A stretch of 64,000 bases of DNA from Symsagittifera roscoffensis (Eukaryota; Xenacoelomorpha; Acoela; Convolutidae): assembly GCF_963678635.1 (NCBI RefSeq), contig NC_087070.1:34787109-34851108 (forward strand), read 5' to 3'. Numbering within the stretch: the first letter of the stretch is position 1; the number at the start of each line of letters is the position of its first letter. The translations under genes were made by a program, and so were the position numbers. Positions 20,350 through 34,500 of this stretch are shown here, one piece after another. Below the pieces are notes generated by a model. The model made no database searches. It had not been told where the DNA came from and saw nothing but the letters and a program-made list of their open reading frames with translations.

Positions 20350-20900
20350 CAGTACGCTTTGATGATTTTCTCTGGTATCATCCTTCCATTTTGCGCTTTT
20401 TCGGCAATCAGATTAAAACTGGTTGGTTTTACTTTAAGAAAGCTCTTTTCACAAAAATTTGCAACGCTACGTGTTCATAAATCCTTTTAATTCAATTCCA
20501 GATACGACTAATGCAACACGCAGCATTGTCTGCATGGCTATTCTCACGCTTATTTGTCTTCCAAGTCAGTTGCTTTCTTATGGGCGTCGTTTTGAAGCAG
20601 CAAAAAGTAAAATTCAGCCAACAAACTATTCATGCTGTCCAATTAGGGGGAAAAAAGCTTACGAAAATGTGTCTGAACCAGAACCATTGGAAAGATTTTC
20701 AGAAAGGAGATTTCATTGACATTAACTATTTTTGCTTTTTAGGTGAAAATTGTTCCTAAATTGTCGTCCAGGTCATAGATATGATCTGAAATGTCAATTG
20801 ATTGGGGATTTTAAATTAACTACAAATTTGATGGCTGTAATTTCACAGTACAAAGCGCGCTCTAGATGCCTTTACTTTCGTCATAGTTGAGCAGTGTCGT
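20350..20900 (+). repeat. Diverged duplicate block, copy 1
   Basis: It aligns by eye with 23520-24030, for example GATGGCTGTAATTTCACAGTAC here against GATGGCCATGAAGTCACAG there. An 86-codon ORF at 20459-20719 has no counterpart ORF in the second copy and no recognised domain. Confidence 0.6.
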
Positions 20901-20979
20901 CTTTGACACAGAGCTTGCTCGTCTGGAAATTTTTCAACAAATATACAATGAATATGCTAACCAAAAACTACCATGGAAG

Positions 20980-22330
20980 CTGCTCCAAAGATTTTAAGAC
21001 CTTTCAAGTGGCCTTGATTTTACCACAATTTTTTATATGTTAATGGTTCACAACAAGGTAGACCCCCGAAACTAAAAAAATCCACCTGATATTATCAGTG
21101 CGTCATGATTTTTTGCTATAAGACTGAAACTTTTGATTTTTGCAGTTTTTGGGAGCTTCAGAATTCAATGTCTCATATTTTTTTCAGACACTTTATCGAT
21201 CAGAGACACAAATCAAGGCTTCTGAAGGCCTCAGATGTTTCTGAAGGCTCCAATGTTTTGTTAGAGACAGAATTTATGCGTCTGGATTTTTTTCTACACC
21301 TATACACTAATTATGCTACCCAAAAACTACCATGAAAGCTGCTCCAAGCCATTTGAAGACCTTTAAAATGGGCCTTCATATTACCATAAATTTTGTATAT
21401 TAAATTTTTACCTCTTCCGTAACATACAAGAAATCATTGCTGAAAAGGCTAAATTCTTTTTTCAAGATTGGTTTTTTTAGGTAAACTTTTCATCTGAAAA
21501 CATAAATCAAGGCTTTTGTAGGTCCAAGAAGCTGAAAAAAATCCATCTAATGTATTCAGTGCGTTCATGACTTTTGTCAAGAGCACGCTGGGTAGAAAAA
21601 GAAGCCAAAACAAAATTATATCAAAAGAGTTCTGATGTTTTTTTCAAATTTTTAGGTTATTTTGGTCAATCGGATTTGAAAACTCGTTTTAGAAACTATT
21701 TTTTTCTTCATTCCAGTGCCGTCTTGAGAGAAAATTTATGAACCCAGTGAAATCTATAAAACTGATTTTTTTGACTTTTGTCAGATTCTGGGAGCTTCAA
21801 AATCCCAAGCTCAGATCGAGAAATTATTGTCTCATATTAAATTCAGAAATTTTATAGATCAGAAAACACAAAGCAAGGCTTCTGAAGACCCCAGAAGCAG
21901 AAAAATATTAAAAATTCGTCTGATTAATTTCAGTGCAATCTTTTTTTATTGCGTTTAAGTGAACGTATTAAGGAGATTTGAAATCTATATGTTTTGACTT
22001 TTCTTTCCACCCAGCGTCATAATGGCGAAAAAATCACGAATGGACTGGAACCTAATAAAACTTTTTTTTTTCAGCTTCTGGAGCTTTCCGAAGCCTCAGA
22101 ACAAAAATTATAATACGTAGTGATAAGTTTAGATAAATCGTCGTTCAGAAAACGCAAATCAATGCTTCTGCAGGCTATAAAAGCTTCTAAAAATCACAAA
22201 AACTGTCTGATGAAGGCAATTGCATTCATGATTTTCTTGTCATGGCGACACTGGGTAAAAAGATTAGTCAAAACGGAAAACAATCAAAAACTAGATTTCT
22301 ATAGAAAGCTTTGCCGTTTTTGAATTTCTT
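20980..22330 (+). repeat. Degenerate tandem repeat, ~290-370-base unit, about four copies
   Basis: The motif AATCAAGGCTTCTG or a close variant recurs at 21211, 21505, 21871 and 22156. GGGAGCTTC and TCAGTGCGTTCATGA recur at matching offsets. Units are strongly diverged. Confidence 0.65.
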
Positions 22331-23519
22331 CGGAACGAATTATTGCAGCAACATATCAAAATTACAGTATACCAAAAAAAATTTGACATCTTTCTGTTTT
22401 CTAAAACAAAAAATTTTCTAATTGTATCAGTTACTCACTTTATTTCGTGATTTCTTGACCCGTGCTCAATTTTTCAGAAAAAAAATTTTCTTTTTAATTA
22501 ATTTTGCACATTGTACTTGGAGGAAACTACAGGGAAAAAAGATCACATGTCTTAGCTTAGCTCCATTCTAATGTTTTTGCTACCAAAAGTTTTTTAAGGT
22601 AAAAATTGTACAATTAAACAGCAAAGGTATTAGAGTTGAATTGTATTAGTAAAAGTGTATTAGTTGGAGGTGAGCTAACTTTTTATACCCAAAAACAAGG
22701 AGATCTCTGGAGCCTAATTAGATTTCAAAAAAAATCAGCTCTGACAATTTTCCTACAGAGCGTCTGAAAGGAAGACAATTTGTTTTACCAAAAAGGGGAA
22801 AAGTTATTTAGAAAAAAAATATTATAATTCTGACAATCGGAAGAAAAATTATAGTAAAACAATGATGGCCAATTACTATGCAAGTAGCACAGAATGTTTT
22901 TTCCATAGTCTTTGAAAAACTACAAAAAAAACTGGTGTTTTTAAAAATTTTTTGAAATGGTGTAGTTTTTTCTGCTTGGAATAAGGGGATCTGACGTAAA
23001 ACCATAGTTAGGCATAATCGACAGTCATAGTACAATCGGCCAACTTTACAGGTTTTTGTAGAAAAATGACTAGAAAAAAAAGAAAAAAAATTGAATATTT
23101 CAACATTTTTTTCAAATCAAGTGTTTTTGCAGAATGTTTTTTTTTCTGGAATTTTTCTGAAGTTTTTGGTTCCTAAAATGGAGTTAAAAACTCCAAAAAT
23201 TGTTTTACTTGCTTAAAATTAAGATTCTAGGCATAATTAAGCTGAAGTAAGCCTTCTAGCTGGCTTAATTTAATCGAATCAAGACGAGTACCCAAAAATT
23301 AAATATCAGAACTAAGAGTGAAAATTTTTTTATATGATATATCACTCAACCCGTCCAATAATTGTTTGTGGTAATTGATTTTCCGTGGAAAATAAAATGA
23401 TTAAGCAAACAAACACACCCGAATACAAAATTCCTCCCCATTTTTTGAATGGTCGGACGCAAAAATATCATAAAAATACTCAGAATAATAAAAGTCAGAT
23501 AATTATTCATGAAAATGAT
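22331..23519. other. Unassigned AT-rich sequence
   Basis: I see no gene or clear repeat. Confidence 0.45.
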
Positions 23520-24030
23520 AGCCTTTGATAACTTTCTATGGTGTTTTTTAAACTCCCTGACAAAAAATCATGACTTGCAGCCGCTCTGGGACTTTTTGCT
23601 AATGGATTTTTCAAACAAACAATTTCCGACGCATAATCCATTTTACTTCAATTCGACATGTGACTAGTGCAATGTGAAGCATAATCTGTGTGAATATTTA
23701 CATGCTTATTTGCATTCCAATTAAATTGCATTCTAATGAGTGTGGTTTTAAAGCATCAAAAATGAATTATTTACGTTTTTTTTTTCATGCGGCCAATTTT
23801 GAGATCTAAGACGCACGACGCTGTTTTTAAAAGATTTGAGTTTTTTCCAGATGGAAACAATCTCTAGCAAATTGGGCTTTTCAAGGAAACACTTGATTCT
23901 CTGTAGTCACCCGAGTTTGGACAATTGATTGGCGAATTTAAACTACCCACAAAATCGATGGCCATGAAGTCACAGTACCAAGCACTGAGAGATACATTTA
24001 CGCTCGACAAAATTGAACTAACTCTTGGTA
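23520..24030 (+). repeat. Diverged duplicate block, copy 2
   Basis: Counterpart of 20350-20900. Shared stretches include ATGCTTATTTGCATTCCAA against ACGCTTATTTGTCTTCCAA, and CAATTGATTGGCGAATTTAA against CAATTGATTGGGGATTTTAA. Confidence 0.6.
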
Positions 24031-24476
24031 CGCTGTGTGTTTTGTTGTCTTGGAAACATTATTTCATAGAGAAACATCGACTATTTATGCTGATTGTTGC
24101 AGTCAGATAATCGATTGAAATTCAATAACTATTCGAATTATCAATAAACCGAGAGTTCATCAAACACTAGGGATGGGCATGTTATATTTTTATTAGACGT
24201 ACTTTTATATCATTAAACGGTAAACGGTAAACAGTGACTTGAAACAGGCTACCTCAGCACTACTTCAGTACTCACAATTTCCATATTAAAATCTGACTTT
24301 GGGTTTACGCAAAATACGGTCGAGCTTATAATTGTCTGTTATAATTGTCTTTTTTTCACACCCTTATGTGCCATAATACCAACGCAAATGCCAATTAACA
24401 AATCACCTTTTAAATAATGAGATCAAACCCTCGGGGGAAGAGGGACCCAATCAAACACTGCGCTAAAATAAGCACA

Positions 24477-24817
24477 ACTTTGTTTTTCATGTTTGGTAAG
24501 TCATTTCAACAAAAGCACCTCCAACTAGCAGCCCTCTTATTACCTCAACCTTCTCTTATTTTCTCAGCCTTATCAGAGGCTTAATAACTACCTCTACATT
24601 CTGATTGTTTTAATTAAGAATCAAGTAAGACAGTTCCATGGTACAATCCTGCAACTATTTCAACTATAAGCCTGAAAAATTATCCACAGTAAAATTTTCA
24701 AAAAAAATTATCGCCTAAAAGCGACACCGAGATACAATACTTGATGCTTAAAAGTGATGCTAATTTTTTGAAAGCCGGTTGCTGCGTTCGACCGCACCGC
24801 TTTAAAAAATGATAAAC

Positions 24818-24885
<68 letters not shown>

Positions 24886-26020
24886 GCATTGAAAAAATGG
24901 GCTCTTTTCCAGTTCCCACCCCCTTTGATATTTTCTGAAATTCAATATGTGAACGTCTATTTAAAATGACGTGAGCGTGAACAAGTGAACAAATTTGTAC
25001 AGCATTTTTAACATGCAAAATGCCCTGTGAACAATTTTGAACTTTTTTTGTATTTTTACGAGGAGGGTGGGAAACTGGAAAAGAGCCAAAAAATGCTCAA
25101 TTTTGTCAAGTGTTTTTCCGAATTTTGGTCAATTATTTTGCAATGCCCGCTTTAATGAGGTCAAAAAACAAGATTCGCGAGAAAAATTAGCAGCACGAAA
25201 ATATTAGATTAACGTTTACATGGTTGAGTAAACTTTTGAAAAACTTTGAAAAACTTTGTTTTTCATGTTTGGTATGTCATTTCAACAAAAGCACCTCCAA
25301 CTAGCAACCCTCTTATTACCTCAACCTTCTCTTATTAGCTCAGCCTTATCAGAGGCTTAATAACTACCTCTACATTCTGACTTTTAGGTTGTTTTAATTA
25401 AGAATCAAGTAAGACAGTTCCATGGTACAATCCTGCAACTATTTCAACTATAAGCCTGAAAAATTATTCACATTAAATTTTTCAAAAAAAAAATTATCGC
25501 CTAAAAGTGACATAGAGATACTATACTTGATGCTAAAAAGTGATGCTATTTTTTTGAAAGCCGGTTGCTGCGTTCGACCGCACCGCTTTAAAAAATGATA
25601 AACGAATATAAATATATATATATTAAAAGCATTGAAAAAATGGGCTCTTTTCCAGTTCCCACCCCCTTTGATAATTTCTGAAATTCAATATGTGAACGTC
25701 TATTTAAAATGACTTTTCATATTATCAACTGTGTTAAAACGTGTCAGCGTGAACAAGTGAACAAATTTGTACAGAATTTTTAACATGCAAAATGCCCTGT
25801 GAACAGTTTTTGAACTTTTTTTGTATTTTTACGAGGAGGGTGGGAAACTGGAAAAGAGCAAAAAATGCTCAATTTTGTCAAGTGTTTTTCCGAATTTTGG
25901 TCAAATGTTTTGCAATGCCCGCTTGAATGAGGTCAAAAAACAAGATTCGCGAGAAAAAAATAGCAGCCCTAAAATATTAGATTAACGTTTACATGGTTGA
26001 GTAAATTTTATAACTTTTGT
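24477..26020 (+). repeat. 776-base tandem duplication, two copies
   Basis: ACTTTGTTTTTCATGTTTGG occurs at about 24477 and 25254. Both copies carry TCCTGCAACTATTTCAACTA, GCGTTCGACCGCACCGC and ACGTTTACATGGTTGAGTAA in order. The copies differ by small indels and by a TA microsatellite expanded only in the first. Confidence 0.85.
24819..24881. repeat. Poly(A) and (TA)n microsatellite
   Basis: About 19 A residues are followed by about 21 TA units. The equivalent place in the second duplicate (about 25607-25622) has only a few. Confidence 0.9.
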
Positions 26021-26541
26021 CATCATTTTTTGTCCAATTTTGTGTGAAATCCATAAATTTTAAATTCTTATTTTCTTATTACCAAACAATTTTTGGGACT
26101 TTTCTGTGCAATGCAGAAAAAAAAAAAAGCGACCAATAACGCTGGCATATGATACTAAATACACTCGACCTTCCACCAGTTTTCTTTGGGTTTGCAAAAC
26201 ATTTTCCCACTTCGTGATATGGTCGGAACAATAAGCTTCGCAAAAGACTAAGGACTGCATAAGCCAACTGAAATATTGTTCATAATTGTTTCGAAAACAA
26301 TTTCCCACTTCGTGATGTGTTCGGAACAATAGGCTTCGCTTAACATTAGGGACTGCATAAGCCAACTGAAATATCCTTCATATTTGTTTCCAAAACAATT
26401 TCCCACTTCGTGATGTGGTCGGAACAATAAGCTTCGCAAAAAACTATGGACTGCATAAGCCAACTGAAATAACCTTCATAATTGTTTCCAAAACATTTTC
26501 CCACTTCGTGATGTGGTCGGAACAATAAGCTTCGCAAAACA

Positions 26542-27051
26542 TTATGGAATGCATAAGGCAACTGAAATATTGTTCATAATTGTTTCCAAAACATTTTCCC
26601 ACTTCGTGATGTGGTCGGAACAATAAGCTTCGCAAAACATTATGGACTGCAAAAGCCAACTGAAATATTGTTCATAAGTGTTTCCAAAACATTTTCCCAC
26701 TTCGTGATGTGATCGAAACAAGAAGCTTCGCAAAATATTAAGGACTGCAAAAGCCAACTGAAATGTTGTTCATAATTGTTTCCAAAACATTTTCCCACTT
26801 TGTGATGTGGTCGGAACAATAAGCTTCGCAAAACATTAGGGACTGCATAAGCCAACTGAAATATCCTTCATAATTGTTCCCAAAACGTTTCCCCACTTCG
26901 TGATGTGGTCGGAACGATAAGCTTCGCAAAACACTAGGGACTGCATAAGCCAACTGAAATATTCTTCATAATTGTTTCCAAAACATTTTCCCGCTTCGTG
27001 ATGTGGTCGGAACAATAAACTTCGCAAAACATTATGGACTGCATAAGCCAA
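26542..27051. repeat. Satellite block duplicated ~2056 bases downstream
   Basis: Five monomers here reappear almost unchanged at 28598-29107, including private variants such as TTTGTGATGTGGTCGGAA and GATCGAAACAAGAAGCTTCG. The offset is close to 21 monomers. Confidence 0.8.
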
Positions 27052-30000
27052 CTGAAATATTATTTATAATTGTCTCCAAAACATTTTCCCACTTCGTGAT
27101 GTGATCGGAACAAGAAGCTTCGCAAAACATTAGGGACTGCAAAAGCCAACGGAAATATTGTTCATAATTGTTTCCAAAACATTTTCCCACTTCGTGATAA
27201 GTCGGAACAATAAGTTTCGCAAAACAATAGGGACTGCATAAATCAACTGAAATATTGTTCATAAGTGTTTCCAAAACATTTTCCCACTTCGTGATGTGAT
27301 CGGAACAAGAAGCTTCGCAAAACATTAGGGACTGCAAAAGCCAACTGAAATATTGTTCATAATTGTTTCCAAAACATTTATCCACTTCGTGATGTGATCG
27401 GAACAAAAAGCTTCGCAAAACACTAGGGACTGCATAAGCCAACTGAAATATTCTTCATAATTGTTTCCAAAACATTTTCCCACTTCGTGATGTCGTCGGA
27501 ACAATAGGTTTCGCAAAACATTAGGGACTGCATAAGCTAACTGAAATATCCTTCATAATTGTTTCCAAAACGTTTTCCCACTTCGTGATGTGGTCGGAAC
27601 AATAAGCTTCGCAAAACATTATGGACTGCATAAGCCAACTGAAATATTGTTCATGATTGTTTCCAAAACATTTACCTACTTCGTGATGTGGTCGGAACAT
27701 TAAGCTTCGCAAAACATTATGGACTGCATAAGCCAAATGAAATATTGTTCATATGTGTTTCCAAAACATTTTCCCACTTCGTGATGTGATCGGAACAGGA
27801 AGCTTCGCAAAACATTAGGGACTGCAAAAGCCAACTGAAACATCGTCATAATTGTTTCCAAAACATTTTCCCACTTCGTGATGTGGTCGGAACAATAAGC
27901 TTCGCAAAACATTAGGGACTGCATAAGCCAACTGAAATGTTGTTCTTAATTGTTTCCAAAACATTTCCCCACTTCGTGATGTGGTCGGAACGATAAGCTT
28001 CGCAAAACACTAGGGACTGCATAAGCCAACTGAAACATTCTTCATAACTGTTTCCAAAACATTTTCCCGCTTCTTGATGTGGTCGGAACGATAAACTTCG
28101 CAAAACATTATGGACTTCATAAGCCAACTGAAATACACTTCATAATTGTTTCCTAAACATATTTCCACTTCGTGATGTGGTCGGGACAAGAAGCTTCGCA
28201 AAACCTTAGGGACTGCATTAGCCAACTGAAATATTGTTCATGATTGTTTCCAAAACATTTACCTACTTCGTGATGTGGTCGGAACATTAAGCTACGCAAA
28301 ACACTAGGGACTGCATAAGCCAACTGAAAAATGCTTCATAATTGTTTCCAAAACAATTTTCCACTTCGTGATGTGATCGGAACAATAAGTTTCTCAAAAC
28401 ATTAGGGACTGCATAAGCCAATTGAAAAATTGTTTATAATTGTTTTCAAATCATTTTCCCACTTGGTGATGTGGTCGGAACAATAAGCTTCGCAAAACAT
28501 TAGGGACTGCATAAGCCAACTGAAATGTTGTTCATAATTGCTTTCAAAACATTTTCCCACTTCCTGATGTGGTCGGAACAAAAAGCTTCGCAAAACATTA
28601 GGGACTGCATAAGCCAACTGAAATATCCTTCATAATTGTTTCCAAAACATTTTCCCACTTCGTGATGTGGTCGGAACAATAAGCTTCGCAAAACATTATG
28701 GACTGCAAAAGCCAACTGAAATATTGTTCATAAGTGTTTCCAAAACATTTTCCCACTTCGTGATGTGATCGAAACAAGAAGCTTCGCAAAATATTAAGGA
28801 CTGCAAAAGCCAACTGAAATGTTGTTCATAATTGTTTCCAAAACATTTTCCCACTTTGTGATGTGGTCGGAACAATAAGCTTCGCAAAACATTAGGGACT
28901 GCATAAGCCAACTGAAATATCCTTCATAATTGTTCCCAAAACATTTCCCCACTTCGTGATGTGGTCGGAACGATAAGCTTCGCAAAACACTAGGGACTGC
29001 ATAAGCCAACTGAAATATTCTTCATAATTGTTTCCAAAACATTTTCCCGCTTCGTGATGTGGTCGGAACAATAAACTTCGCAAAACATTATGGACTGCAT
29101 AAGCCAACTGAAATATTGTTCATAATTGTTTTCAAATCATTTTCCCACTTGGTGATGTGATCGGAACAATAAGTTTCTCAAAACATTTGGGACTGCATAA
29201 GCCAATTGAAAAATTGTTCATAATTGCTTTCAAAACATTTTCCCACTTCCTGATGTGGTCGGAACAAAAAGCTTCGCAAAACATTGGGGACTGCATAAGC
29301 CAACTGAAATATCCTTCATAATTGTTTCCAAAACATTTTCCCACTTCGTGATGTGGTCGGAACAATAAGCTTCGCAAAACATTATGGACTGCATAAGCCA
29401 ACTGAAATATTGTTCATAATTGTTTCCAAAACATTTTCCCACTTCGTGATGTGGTCGGAACAATAAGCTTCGCAAAACATTATGGACTGCATAAGCCAAC
29501 TGAAATAATGTTCAAAGTGTTTCCAAAACATTTTCCCACTTCGTGATGTGATCGGAACAGGAAGCTTCGCAAAACATTAGGGACTGCAAAAGCCAACTGA
29601 AACATTGTTCATAATTGTTTCCAAAACATTTTCCCACTTCGTGATGTGGTCGGAACAATAAGCTTCGCAAAACATTAGGGACTGCATAAGCCAACTGAAA
29701 TGTTGTTCATAATTGTTTCCAAAACATTTCCCCACTTCGTGATGTGGTCGGAACGATAAGCTTCGCAAAACACTAGGGACTGCATAAGCCAACTGAAACA
29801 TTCTTCATAACTGTTTCCAAAACTTTTCCCACTTCTTGATGTAGTCGGAAAACTAAGCTTCGCAAAACATTAGGGACTGTATAAGCCAACTGAAATATCC
29901 TTCAAATTAGTTTTCAAAACATTTTCCCACTTCGTGATGTGGTCGGAACAATAAGCTTCGCAAAACAATAGGGACTGCATAAGCCAACTAAAATATACTT

Positions 30001-30189
30001 AGTAAATGTTTCCAGACTGTTCTCCCACTTCGTGTTGTAGTCGGAACAATAAGCTTCGCAAAACATTATGGACTGCATAAGCCAACTGAAATATTGTTCA
30101 TAAGTGTTTCCAAAACATTTTACCACTTCGTGATGTGATCGGAACAAGAAGCTTCGCAAAACATTAGGGACTGCATAATCCAACTGAAA

Positions 30190-31580
30190 TACACTTCATA
30201 ATTGTTTCCTAAACATTTTTCTACTTCGTGATGTGGTCGGAACAATAAGTTTCGCAAAACATTAGGGACTGCATAAACCAACTGAAATTTTGTTCATAAT
30301 TGTTTCCAAAACATTTTCCCACTTCGTGATGTGGTCTGAACAATAAGCTTCGCAAAACATTATGGACTGCATAAGCCAACTGAAATTTTGTTCATAAGTG
30401 TTTCCAAAACATTTTACCACTTCGTGATGTGATCGGAACAATAAGCTTCGCAAAACATTAGGGACTGCATAAGCCAACTGAAATACACTTCATAATTGTT
30501 TCCTAAACATTTTTCCACTTCGTGATGTGGTCGGAACAATAAGTTTCGCAAAACATTAGGGACTGCATAAACCAACTGAAATATTGTTCATAAGTGTTTC
30601 CAAAACATTTTCCCACTTCGTGATGTGATCGGAACAAGAGGCTTCGCAAAACCTTAGGGACTGCATTAGCCAAATGAAATACACTTCATAATTGTTTCCT
30701 AAACATTTTTCTACTTCGTGATGTGGTCGGAACAGTAAATTTCGCAAAACATTAGGGACTGCATAAACCAACTGAAATTTTGTTCATAATTGTTTCCAAA
30801 ACATTTTCCCACTTCGTGATGTGGTCGGAACAATAAGCTTCGCAAAACATTATGGACTGCATAAGCCAACTGAAATATTGTTCATAAGTGTTTCCAAAAC
30901 ATTTTACCACTTCGTGATGTGATCGGAACAAGAAGCTTCGCAAAACATTAGGGACTGCATAAGCCAACTGAAATACACTTCATAATTGTTTCCTAAACAT
31001 TTTTCTACTTCGTGATGTGGTCGGAACAGTAAATTTCGCAAAACATTAGGGACTGCATAAACCAACTGAAATTTTGTTCATAATTTTTTCCAAAACATTT
31101 TCCCACTTCGTGATGTGGTCGGAACAATAAGCTTCACAAAACATTATGGACTGCATAAGCCAACTGAAATATTGCTCATAAGTGTTTCCAAAACATTTTA
31201 CCACTTCGTGATGTGATCGGAACAAGAAGCTTCGCAAAACATTAGGGACTGCATAAGCCAACTGAAATACACTTCATAATTGTTTCCTAAACATTTTTCT
31301 ACTTCGTGATGTGGTCGGAACAGTAAATTTCGCAAAACATTAGGGACTGCATAAGCCAACTGAAATTTTGTTCATAATTGTTTCCAAAACATTTTCCCAC
31401 TTCATGATGTGGTCGGAACAATAAGCTTCGCAAAACATTATGGACTGCATAAGCCAACTGAAATATTGTTCATAAGTGTTTCCAAAACATTTTACCACTT
31501 CGTGATGTGATCGGAACAAGAAGCTTCGCAAAACATTAGGGACTGCATAAGCCAACTGAAATACACTTCATAATTGTTTC
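30190..31580. repeat. 294-base higher-order repeat (three monomers) within the satellite
   Basis: Three monomer types alternate in fixed order, marked by TTTTGTTCATAAT, ATATTGTTCATAAG and ATACACTTCATAAT. The same triplet repeats with a 294-base period at least at 30752, 31046 and 31340. Confidence 0.85.
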
Positions 31581-34500
31581 CTAAACATTTTTCCACTTCG
31601 TGATGTGGTCGGAACAATAAGTTTCGCAAAACATTAGGGACTGCATTAGCCAACTGAAATATTGTTCAGAATTGTTTCCAAAACATTTACCCACTTCGTG
31701 ATGTGGTCGGAACATTAAGCTACGCAAAACACTAGGGACTGCATAAGCCAACTGAAAATACTTCATAATTGTTTCCAAAACATTTTCGCAATTCATGATG
31801 TGGTCGGAACAATAAGTTTCTCAAAACATTAGGGACGACATAAGCCAACTGAAAAATTGTTCATAATTGTTTTCAAATCATTTTCCCACTTCGTGATGTG
31901 GTCGGAACAATAAGCTTCGCAAAACATTAGGGACTGCATAAGCCAACTGAAATATCCTTCAAAATTGTTTCCAAAACATTTTCCCATTTCGTGATAAGTC
32001 GGAACAATAAGCTTCGCAAAACATTAGGGACTGCATAAGCCAGCTGAAATATTGTTCATAATTGCTTTCAAAACTTTTTCCCACTTCCTGATGTGGTCGG
32101 AACAATAAGCTTCGCAAAACATTAGGGACTGCATAAGTCCACTGAAATATCCTTCATAATTGTCTCCTAAACATTTTCCCACTTCGTGATGTGGTCGGAA
32201 CAATAAGCTTCTCAAAACACTAGGGAGGGCATAAGCCATTTGAAATATACTTCATAATTGTTTCCAAAACATTTTCCCACTTCGTGATGTAGTCGGAAAA
32301 CTACGCTTCGCAAAACATTAGGGACTGTATAAGCCAACTGAAATATCCTTCAAAATTGTTTTCAAAACATTTTCCCACTTCGTGATGTGGTCGGAACAAT
32401 AAGCTTCGCAAAACAATAGGGACTGCATAAGCCAACTAAAATATACTTAATAAATGTTTCCAAACTGTTTTCCCACTTTGTGTTGTAGTCGGAACAATAA
32501 GCTTCGCAAAGCATTAGGGAGTGCATAAGCCAACTGAAATATTGTTCATAGTTTTTTCCAAAACATTTTCCCGCTTCGTGATGTAGTCGGAACAATAAGC
32601 TTCGCAAAACATTAGGGACTGCATTAGCCAACTGAAATGTTGTTCATAATTATTTCTCAAACATTTTCCCACTACTGATGTGATCGGAACAATAAGCTTC
32701 GCAAAACATTAGGTACTGCAGAAGCCAACTGAAATATTGTTCATAATTGTTTCCAAAACATTTTCCCACTTCGTGATGTGGTTGGAACAATAAACTTCGG
32801 AAAAAAACATAAGGGACTGCATAAGCCAACTGAAATATTGTTCATAATTTTTTCTAAAACATTTTCCTACTTCGTGATGTGATCGGAACAATAAGTTTCG
32901 CAAAACATTAGGGACTGCATAAGCCAACTGAAATACACTTCATAATTGTTTCCTAAACATTTTTCCACTTCGTGATGTGATCGGAACAATAAGTTTCGCA
33001 AAACATTAGGGACTGCATTAGCCAACTGAAATATTGTTCAGAATTGTTTCCAAAACATTTACCCACTTCGTGATGTGGTCGGAACATTAAGCTACGCAAA
33101 ACACTAGGGACTGTATAAGCCAACTGAAAATATTTCATAATTGTTTCCAAAACATTTTCGCAATTCGTGATGTGGTCGGAACAATAAGTTTCTCAAAACA
33201 TTAGGGACGGCATAAGCCAACTGAAAAATTGTTCATAATTGTTTTCAAATCATTTTCCCATTTCGTGATAAGTCGGAACAATAAGCTTCACAAAACATTA
33301 GGGACTGCATAAGCCAACTGAAATACACTTCATAATTGTTTCCTAAACATTTGTCCACTTCGTGATGTGATCGGAACAATAAGCTTCGCAAAACATTAGG
33401 GACTGCATTAGCCAACTGAAATATTGTTCAGAATTGTTTCCAAAACATTTACCCACTTCGTGATGTGGTCGGAACATTAAGCTACGTAAAACACTAGGGA
33501 CTGCATAAGCCAACTGAAAATATTTCATAATTGTTTCCAAAACATTTTCGCAATTCGTGATGTGGTCGGAACAATAAGTTTCTCAAAACATTAGGGACGG
33601 CATAAGCCAACTGAAAAACTGTTCATAATTGTTTTCAAATCATTTTCCCATTTCGTGATAAGTCGGAACAATAAGCTTCGCAAAACATTAGGGACTGCAT
33701 AAGCCAACTGAAATATTGTTCATAATTTTTTCTAAAACATTTTCCTACTTCGTGATGTGATCGGAACAATAAGTTTCGCAAAACATTAGGGACTGCATAA
33801 GCCAACTGAAATACACTTCATAATTGTTTCCTAAACATTTTTCCACTTCGTGATGTGATCGGAACAATAAGCTTCGCAAAACATTAGGGACTGCATTAGC
33901 CAACTGAAATATTGTTCAGAATTGTTTCCAAAACATTTACCCACTTCGTGATGTGGTCGGAACATTAAGCTACGCAAAACACTAGGGACTGCATAAGCCA
34001 ACTGAAAATATTTCATAATTGTTTCCAAAACATTTTCGCAATTCGTGATGTGGTCGGAACAATAAGTTTCTCAAAACATTAGGGACGGCATAAGCCAACT
34101 GAAAAATTTTTCATAATTGTTTTCAAATCATTTTCCCATTTCGTGATAAGTCGGAACAATAAGCTTCGCAAAACATTAGGGACTGCATAAGCCAACTGAA
34201 ATATTGTCATAATTTTTTCTAAAACATTTTCCTACTTCGTGATGTGATCGGAACAATAAGTTTCGCAAAACATTAGGGACTGCATAAGCCAACTGAAATA
34301 CACTTCATAATTGTTTCCTAAACATTTTTCCACTTCGTGATGTGATCGGAACAATAAGCTTCGCAAAACATTAGGGACTGCATAAGCCAACTGAAATATT
34401 GTCATAATTTTTTCTAAAACATTTTCCTACTTCGTGATGTGATCGGAACAATAAGTTTCGCAAAACATTAGGGACTGCATAAGCCAACTGAAATACACTT

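Noticed and set aside
20459-20719. 86-codon ORF as a gene
   Set aside because: It lies in a duplicated non-coding block whose other copy has stops at the same place.
24165-24185. CTAGGGATGGGCATG as a hAT transposon end
   Set aside because: No matching inverted end or 8-base target duplication was found.
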